Assembly: GCA_030627145.1 (NCBI GenBank)
Contig: DAOUSQ010000018.1
Coordinates: 1-11,331 of the forward strand
Direction: 5' to 3'
Origin: Syntrophomonadaceae bacterium
GTDB taxonomy: Bacteria; Bacillota_B; Syntrophomonadia; Syntrophomonadales; Syntrophomonadaceae
DNA length: 11,331 nt
The notes beneath the pieces are model-generated. The model was not told the DNA's origin. It saw only the letters and a list, made by a program, of their open reading frames with translations, and did not search any database. The position numbers and the translations under genes were made by a program. Numbering within the stretch: position 1 is the first letter of the stretch; each line of letters opens with the position of its first letter. Shown here in pieces: positions 6,709 through 11,331 of the stretch.

Positions 6709-8616
6709 TCAAATCCCTTTTTCCGTAATCTCCTTCTTGATCATTGCTATAAAATCTGCCAGCGGCTTGGGTCCCAGATCACCTTGTTTGCGATGACGTA
6801 CGGCTATGCTGCCTTCCTCAACCTCTCTATCGCCAACAATGAGTAGATAGGGTATTTTCTGCAGCTGACCTTCTCTGATCTTGTACCCTGTTTTTTCACT
6901 GCGCATATCAGCTTCTGCCCTTATACCTTCAGCTTTAAGTTCTTGCAGTATTTTATTAGCATAATTATGGTGTCTTTCCGTAATGGGCAGAACCCGGACT
7001 TGAACCGGAGATAACCATGTGGGAAATGCCCCGGCAAAATGTTCTGTTAGTATACCTATAAATCTTTCCATACTGCCATATATAGTCCGGTGAATCATTA
7101 CCGGCCTGTGTTTCTCTCCATCTTCTCCTATATAGGTTAAATCAAATTTCTCCGGCATTTGAAAATCCAACTGTATAGTTCCACACTGCCACGTCCTATC
7201 CAAAGAATCACGAAGATGAAAATCAATTTTAGGCCCATAAAAAGCTCCATCACCTTCATTCACCCTGTAATCCATACCTTTTTCTTCCAAGGCCTGTCTT
7301 AAAGCACTGATAGCCATTTCCCAATCTTCATCTGATCCCATGGCTTTTTCCGGTTTGGTTGACAGTTCAACAAAATAATCGAAGCCAAACTGCTGGTATA
7401 TTGTTACGTCCAGATCTATAACACCTTTGATTTCCTCAATAATCTGCTCGGGCAGCATGTAAATATGCGCGTCATCCTGGGTAAAAGCCCTTACCCGCAT
7501 TAGCCCATGCAGGGCACCGGACAATTCATGCCGGTGAACCAAACCGATTTCACCAACCCTCATAGGTAAATCCCTGTAACTGTGCAGGTCCTGTTTGTAT
7601 AACAAAATACCCCCTGGGCAATTCATAGGCTTAATTGCATAATCCTCTTCATCTATCCGGGTAAAATACATATTTTCTTTATAGTGATCCCAGTGCCCGG
7701 AGCGTTCCCATAGCTCACGACTCAGGATTATTGGAGTACGAACCTCTTCATAACCTGCTTTCTCATGTAATTTCCGCCAGTAGTTCTCAAGTTCATTTCT
7801 CAATATCATTCCTTTTGGCATAAAAAATGGAAACCCAGGTCCTTCCTCAAGTATAACGAAAAGTCCGAGTTCCTTTCCCAGACGGCGATGATCACGTTTT
7901 TTAGCTTCTTCCAGTTTATGCAGGTAATCATCCAACATTGATTTTTGGGGAAATGAAGTGGCGTATATTCTCTGTAACATTGGTCTTCTTTCATCGCCTC
8001 TCCAATAAGCTCCTGCCAGACTCATTATTTTAATTGTTTTTAATCTGCCTGTAGATGGCACATGAGGCCCGGCACAAAGATCGATAAATTCACCCTGTTG
8101 ATAAATACTTATAACAGCATCCTCTGGTAGATCTTCGATTAGTTCCAGCTTATAGTTTTCATTATCATTAGAAAAAATTTTTATAGCTTCATCCCTGTCA
8201 AGTTCTTTCCTTATAATGGGATAGTCGGCCTTGATTATTTTATTCATCTCATCTTCTATTAACTTGAAATCATCAGGAGCAAAAGTATGTTTACTATCAA
8301 AATCATAGTAGAAGCCTTTTTCAATTGCAGGACCTATGGCAAGACTGGTTTCGGGCCACAGCCTTTTTACAGCCTGAGCCATGACATGTGCCGAAGAATG
8401 GCGATAAACATCACGTGCTCTTTCATCATCAAAATCAAGTATTTCCAGGTCCCCTTCCTCCTGGATTTTTGTATTCAAATCCGTTAATCTCTCGTTAAAA
8501 ATAGCTACCACAGCATTTTTTGCCATCTTTGGGCTGATGTCTTCTGCTACCTGAAGAAGACTGATACCTTCCGGGTATTCTCGTTGACTTCCGTCTTTTA
8601 ATTTAATAGTTACCAT
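6709..8616 (-). CDS. thrS: Threonyl-tRNA synthetase
   Basis: Class II synthetase that charges tRNA-Thr and removes mischarged serine. At 635 residues it is full length. An N-terminal TGS domain (1-62) is followed by the editing domain with HSSAH (His73, His77) and CAGPH (Cys181, His185). The catalytic core carries the zinc ligands Cys333 (MNCPGG), His384 (QDDAHIY) and His509 (VMIHR), and motif 2 with VHRHELSG near 360-367. The C-terminal anticodon-binding domain starts near WLSPVQVRVLPI. The ATG at 8616 is chosen because it begins the TGS domain; its ribosome binding site is an unusual GGGGG, eight bases upstream. Only 159 bases separate it from the upstream gene. They contain a repeat element and no T-box core, so tRNA-Thr control as in Bacillus thrS is not seen here. 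Confidence 0.98.
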   Translation of the reverse strand: MVTIKLKDGSQREYPEGISLLQVAEDISPKMAKNAVVAIFNERLTDLNTKIQEEGDLEILDFDDERARDVYRHSSAHVMAQAVKRLWPETSLAIGPAIEKGFYYDFDSKHTFAPDDFKLIEDEMNKIIKADYPIIRKELDRDEAIKIFSNDNENYKLELIEDLPEDAVISIYQQGEFIDLCAGPHVPSTGRLKTIKIMSLAGAYWRGDERRPMLQRIYATSFPQKSMLDDYLHKLEEAKKRDHRRLGKELGLFVILEEGPGFPFFMPKGMILRNELENYWRKLHEKAGYEEVRTPIILSRELWERSGHWDHYKENMYFTRIDEEDYAIKPMNCPGGILLYKQDLHSYRDLPMRVGEIGLVHRHELSGALHGLMRVRAFTQDDAHIYMLPEQIIEEIKGVIDLDVTIYQQFGFDYFVELSTKPEKAMGSDEDWEMAISALRQALEEKGMDYRVNEGDGAFYGPKIDFHLRDSLDRTWQCGTIQLDFQMPEKFDLTYIGEDGEKHRPVMIHRTIYGSMERFIGILTEHFAGAFPTWLSPVQVRVLPITERHHNYANKILQELKAEGIRAEADMRSEKTGYKIREGQLQKIPYLLIVGDREVEEGSIAVRHRKQGDLGPKPLADFIAMIKKEITEKGI

Positions 8617-8634
8617 AATACAAACCCCCGTTGT

Positions 8635-8733
8635 TAATTTTGAATTTTAAATTTTGAATTCTTAATTATCGTTAGAAAAAACCTTGCCTTTTCTTTCCTT
8701 AATTCAAAATTAATAATTAAGAATTCAAAATTA
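8635..8733. repeat. Inverted pair of AATTTT heptamer arrays upstream of thrS
   Basis: Five consecutive seven-base units on the left (8635-8669: TAATTTT, GAATTTT, AAATTTT, GAATTCT, TAATTAT) face five on the right in reverse orientation (8699-8733). The inner part is a perfect 20-base inverted repeat, 8650-8669 with 8713-8732. The 43-base centre contains an AGAAAA...TTTTCT segment recalling the hairpin centre of the repeat at 4760-4780. RNA across it could fold into one long hairpin in the thrS leader. It fills most of the thrS/DUF445 gap, and I found no convincing thrS promoter around it. Confidence 0.9.
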
Positions 8734-8775
8734 CCATAGTGCATATATTATCATTTTGCCAGAAATTAACTCTAA

Positions 8776-9375
8776 TTATAAGGGGAATAAAAGAAGGATA
8801 CCTACCTGTACGAGTCCTATTATCAAACCCAGGATTCCTCCCAGTATTTCTATAAACCTCAATTCTGTAGAAGAAATTCTTATTATTATTCTTTCAAGTT
8901 TATTCAAATCAAATGCATTGATTTTGTCCTCAGCCAACTTGCCTATCTGTATTTCTGTACTGATATAGTCGCGATCTGATTCAAGAACCTGATTAATAAA
9001 TCCCGGCACCTCCTGGTGAAGAACTTTTTCCAAACTATCAATGATAATTTTTGTAACCTTTGATGGTACTATACCGGGTATTATTGTATTAAGCCTGTCC
9101 TTAATTACCATGTTAAGCCTTGTAACAATTTTCCTGTGCATTTGCGGTGTATTAATTTTATCGATTACATCATCCATGGACAATAGCTCTGCTTCCACTA
9201 GTTCGCCAATCATTACAGCAATATCAGCCTGTCTCTTGGGGAGCAAACCTTGAATCTGAAAAACAATAAAATTCACAGGTCTGTGCGGCCAGAACAATAA
9301 TTTAATTGCAACAACATTAGTCAGATAACCAATAAAAGCACTTATAATCGGTATTACAAACAATTCAAAAATCAT
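8776..9375 (-). CDS. DUF445-family membrane protein
   Basis: This 199-residue protein starts at an ATG behind AGGTGA. A first membrane helix (about 4-27) carries the DUF445 signature GYLTNVVAIKLLFWP (16-30), then a largely helical soluble region (about 35-170) and a second membrane helix near 176-197 at the extreme C-terminus (GGILGLIIGLVQVGILLLF). The family (YheB-like in Bacillus) has no established biochemical role, though some members are linked to spores or the envelope. Small size and two terminal spans fit the short form of the family. It has its own candidate promoter at 9433-9405 and lies between ytxC and thrS. Confidence 0.9.
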   Translation of the reverse strand: MIFELFVIPIISAFIGYLTNVVAIKLLFWPHRPVNFIVFQIQGLLPKRQADIAVMIGELVEAELLSMDDVIDKINTPQMHRKIVTRLNMVIKDRLNTIIPGIVPSKVTKIIIDSLEKVLHQEVPGFINQVLESDRDYISTEIQIGKLAEDKINAFDLNKLERIIIRISSTELRFIEILGGILGLIIGLVQVGILLLFPL

Positions 9376-9404
9376 AAAATCACCTAATGGAATATTACGT
9401 AAAA

Positions 9405-9433
9405 AATATACCAGATTTTATCGGCTACCGCAA
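9405..9433 (-). promoter_or_regulatory. Promoter of the DUF445 gene
   Basis: TTGCGG (9433-9428) and TATATT (9410-9405) are 17 bases apart, and the implied start is about 22 bases before the ATG. A second candidate further up, TTGTCT (9474-9469) and TATAAT (9449-9444), has a long 19-base spacer. Confidence 0.6.
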
Positions 9434-9520
9434 TAAAACTGATATTATACTAACCCAAGTTTCGTAGTAGACAATACCTGATTTAAAATAATACTAAAAT
9501 ATGGATGTTTTCTATCCAAG

Positions 9521-9561
9521 AATAATAAGGGAGGGGTTGGGAGTTGGGGATTCTTATTATT
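9521..9561 (+). repeat. Heptamer G-tract, possible G-quadruplex, in the loop of a nine-pair hairpin
   Basis: Four G tracts of 4, 4, 3 and 3 or more with loops of 1, 2 and 4 bases occupy 9529-9549 on the plus strand, meeting the usual G-quadruplex pattern. The tract also has seven-base spacing (GTTGGGA, GTTGGGG). It is flanked by a perfect inverted repeat, AATAATAAG (9521-9529) and CTTATTATT (9553-9561), so it sits in a hairpin loop. It lies in the 304-base ytxC/DUF445 gap, about 95 bases upstream of the DUF445 promoter. Such a G-rich tract stands out in this AT-rich DNA. Confidence 0.8.
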
Positions 9562-9588
9562 AAATTCAACTAAGTTAGTGATTATTCG

Positions 9589-9676
9589 CTTCACGTCTAA
9601 CGTTTAGGAAGTGAGACATTAGACGTTAGACGTAGAGAATACCTTACCCCTCACGCCTCACGTCTAACCCTTCACC
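9589..9676. repeat. Heptamer arrays of TCTAACG and CTCACG type, partly inverted, after ytxC
   Basis: Three blocks with seven-base spacing follow the ytxC stop. Left is CTTCACG TCTAACG (9589-9602). The middle is the inverse word, GTGAGAC ATTAGAC GTTAGAC (9611-9631). Right is CCTTACC CCTCACG CCTCACG TCTAACC CTTCACC (9642-9676). An 11-base perfect inverted repeat pairs 9593-9603 with 9623-9633. The right block ends four bases before the ytxC stop codon. There is no T run, so any role as a terminator is unproven. Confidence 0.85.
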
Positions 9677-9679
9677 TTT

Positions 9680-10612
9680 TTATTTATGTCTTTGAAGTTC
9701 ACTTTCCCGTAAATACCGATTACAGCGATCACAACCAGTGCAAATTTTTATTCTATCCTGAAATACGCTTTTTATCATTTTTACTGATTCGCTTTTAACT
9801 GAATTATTTGTATTATGAAGAATAACTCTTCTTGGAGCTATTGTAATTAGAATACTTATCAAGACATCATCAAGATTAATTTCGTCCATAAGCATGTCAT
9901 CGAGATAATAGTTTAAATATTTTTCTTCAATTTTTCTGCCACTTTCATCCCATATATAAAATGTTCCATTAGTACCCATCATAAGGTTAATTTCTACCAT
10001 TTTGGGTACCTGAGTATTTACAAAATAGCGGAGAAGTTTAACAAATTCGTTATATTCTTTCTCATTTTTAAGTTCTTCAATTGCCAGATCAACTGCAATT
10101 TTTATCTCTCTCAAATAATCAGACATGCAGAAATTAATAAAACCTTCCACTATTAGAACTCTATTATTATTTATATAATCTAAAATTTTATGAGAAATAC
10201 GATTCTTTCTGCCATAGTTCATTAATAAATTTAGACTTTCATTATCATTATATTTTCTGAGAATATTACGAGATTTACCATATATTATTTCTTTGTCTTC
10301 TTTTGATACACCTTTGCAGCTGCGATTAATTTCCTTTTTCAATAGTTTTAATTCCCAATCATTAATTATGTGTTCAGCAAGAACTTCTGATATCTGATGT
10401 TTAAAAATATATATTATATCCTCATCCCTGAAAACATCCTCAATATGTTCCCCCTCAAGACTAATAATAATATTTACTGCATTTTCATAGTTTTTATTAG
10501 TATTAATATGAAATGAATAACCCTTTTGTTTTATCCACCTGAGTCTTTTATTAAAATCTTTCAGGAAATCATAATTATTTATGGCCGTTGCTATCTGAAA
10601 TTCATAAATCAT
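9680..10612 (-). CDS. ytxC: YtxC-family sporulation protein
   Basis: The 310-residue protein starts at an ATG six bases after AGGAGG. The family core is recognisable from about residue 150: VEGFINFCMSDYLREIK, then KEYNEFVKLLRYFVNTQVPK, an FYIWDESGR segment, and the C-terminal ISILITIAPRRVILH. It ends with a CTGCDRC cluster (Cys291, 294, 297) that could bind a metal. The N-terminal half is poorly conserved, rich in Lys, Asn and Ile, and helical. No signal peptide or membrane span is seen, so it is probably cytosolic. The molecular role of YtxC is not established; it is found in spore-forming Firmicutes, often near thrS as here. The gene is notably AT-rich and Asn/Ile/Lys-rich compared with the translation genes downstream. 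Confidence 0.88.
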   Translation of the reverse strand: MIYEFQIATAINNYDFLKDFNKRLRWIKQKGYSFHINTNKNYENAVNIIISLEGEHIEDVFRDEDIIYIFKHQISEVLAEHIINDWELKLLKKEINRSCKGVSKEDKEIIYGKSRNILRKYNDNESLNLLMNYGRKNRISHKILDYINNNRVLIVEGFINFCMSDYLREIKIAVDLAIEELKNEKEYNEFVKLLRYFVNTQVPKMVEINLMMGTNGTFYIWDESGRKIEEKYLNYYLDDMLMDEINLDDVLISILITIAPRRVILHNTNNSVKSESVKMIKSVFQDRIKICTGCDRCNRYLRESELQRHK

Positions 10613-10640
10613 TTTCGGCCTCCTAATAAAAAGATACTTT

Positions 10641-10671
10641 ATTATATGTTAAGCTGTTTTTCATTATTCAA
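10641..10671 (-). promoter_or_regulatory. Possible ytxC promoter
   Basis: TTGAAT (10671-10666) and a perfect TATAAT (10646-10641) lie upstream of the ytxC ribosome binding site, with a long 19-base spacer. A sporulation sigma factor could also read ytxC, but I see no distinct motif. The rest of 10672-10826 is AT-rich with no gene or clear structure. Confidence 0.35.
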
Positions 10672-10826
10672 TTTGGAGTTGATATGAAAATAATGCTGGT
10701 ATAACTGTTTTCTCTTAAAAAAGTATTAAAATCCTATGGTTCCGCATAAAAACAAAAAATAATATCAAACATCAACTACCAGTAAGATGAATAATTCAGA
10801 TGAAAATTATTTTATTTCTAAATATT

Positions 10827-10852
10827 AAAAACCCCGATATTACCGGGGTTTT
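10827..10852 (-). terminator. Terminator of the UPF0180 gene
   Basis: AAAACCCCG pairs perfectly with CGGGGTTTT around a seven-base loop, with T runs on both strands. It lies 24 bases past the UPF0180 stop and isolates that gene from ytxC. Confidence 0.92.
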
Positions 10853-10875
10853 AACTGTCTATTACTCTGTATCGC

Positions 10876-11112
10876 TTATTGATTTGTAATTTTATTCCAT
10901 ATTTCTTGTGGTGTTTTTCCCCCGGCATTAATAACAGGTACATCAATAACAACATCCTGCATACCCATCAAATTCTCATCACTACCAGATACTACTACTG
11001 CATCAACTTGATTATCCTTTGCTGCTTCTATATTTATTACCCGGCAACCCCGGGCAGCCAGAAAATCTTTTACTGGGGCAAGATTATCTTCAACTGCAAC
11101 AATTCTGTTCAT
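10876..11112 (-). CDS. UPF0180 (YkuS-like) small protein
   Basis: The 78-residue protein starts at the ATG at 11112, eight bases after GGAGG. An ATG 45 bases further upstream is in frame but lacks a ribosome binding site and would add residues absent from the family. Family features are the start NRIVAVEDNLAPVKDFL, the centre VDAVVVSGSDENLMGMQD (36-53) and the end VINAGGKTPQEIWNKI (60-75). The pattern suggests a compact alternating alpha/beta cytosolic protein. No function is established for UPF0180. It ends at a strong terminator and so appears monocistronic, or last in a unit starting outside the window. Confidence 0.9.
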   Translation of the reverse strand: MNRIVAVEDNLAPVKDFLAARGCRVINIEAAKDNQVDAVVVSGSDENLMGMQDVVIDVPVINAGGKTPQEIWNKITNQ

Positions 11113-11331
11113 CGTATTCACCTCCAACACAAAAATCACATCATTATTATGCTTCAACTGGTAATCCTTTATCCCTGAATGAATTTAAAACCAGGTGAAT
11201 AGTAGAAAAAAGCACACGTTTATAGTTGATCATGCAAAAACTTATATTAGAAAAGAAAAATATGTGACGTGCCATCTGATGACTGATAAACAATATATGG
11301 TATTATATATAATATAATATAGTTTTTGTTA
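11113..11331. other. AT-rich upstream region, no gene recognised
   Basis: This stretch precedes the UPF0180 gene and runs to the window edge. It holds an AT-only tract near 11300-11325 containing the palindrome TATTATATATAATA, and a short GAATAGTAGAAAAAAGCA (11197-11214) that recalls the start and hairpin arm of the repeats at 4724 and 6477. I found no convincing promoter and no coding sequence. Confidence 0.5.

Noticed and set aside
11152..11277. Minus-strand 41-codon frame upstream of UPF0180
   Set aside because: It has no ribosome binding site, no recognisable composition, and overlaps AT-rich untranslated sequence.

Overview
The window looks like chromosomal DNA of a low-GC, spore-forming, probably anaerobic Firmicute (Clostridia or Halanaerobiales type). 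The evidence is the firmicute gene order, T-box control of pheST, an L20-type leader on infC-rpmI-rplT, a YtxC sporulation-family gene next to thrS, strong AGGAGG ribosome binding sites and an AT-rich base composition. No species can be named from the sequence alone. Every gene I accept lies on the minus strand, so transcription runs from high to low coordinates.

In order of transcription: a small UPF0180 (YkuS-like) gene with its own terminator (11112-10827); ytxC (10612-9680); a two-membrane-span DUF445 gene (9375-8776); thrS (8616-6709); the infC-rpmI-rplT operon with promoter, attenuator leader and terminator (6453-5109); a TrmH/SpoU-family RNA methyltransferase (4700-3905) whose frame is broken in a run of nine A; the pheST operon behind a T-box with a UUC specifier (about 3745-380) and its terminator (272-249); and the first 41 codons of an unidentified gene running off the low end (124-1). 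The genes mostly serve translation: two aminoacyl-tRNA synthetases, an initiation factor, two large-subunit proteins and an RNA methyltransferase. Two of the units carry RNA leaders that sense translational state, uncharged tRNA-Phe and free L20.

Four things depart from the textbook cluster. PheT is only 684 residues because the N-terminal tRNA-binding OB-fold (B2) domain is cleanly missing. infC has no ATG and appears to start at ATC behind a good ribosome binding site. The methyltransferase needs a one-base correction in A9 to join its conserved N-terminus to the rest. The intergenic regions hold several small elements built from different seven-base words arranged in direct and inverted arrays: GAATAG-type at 4724-5058 and 6477-6650, AATTTT-type at 8635-8733, GTTGGGA-type at 9529-9549 and TCTAACG/CTCACG-type at 9589-9676. 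These elements are the part least explained by known annotation. I saw no CRISPR array, insertion sequence, phage gene, rRNA or tRNA, and no multi-gene system that looks new.
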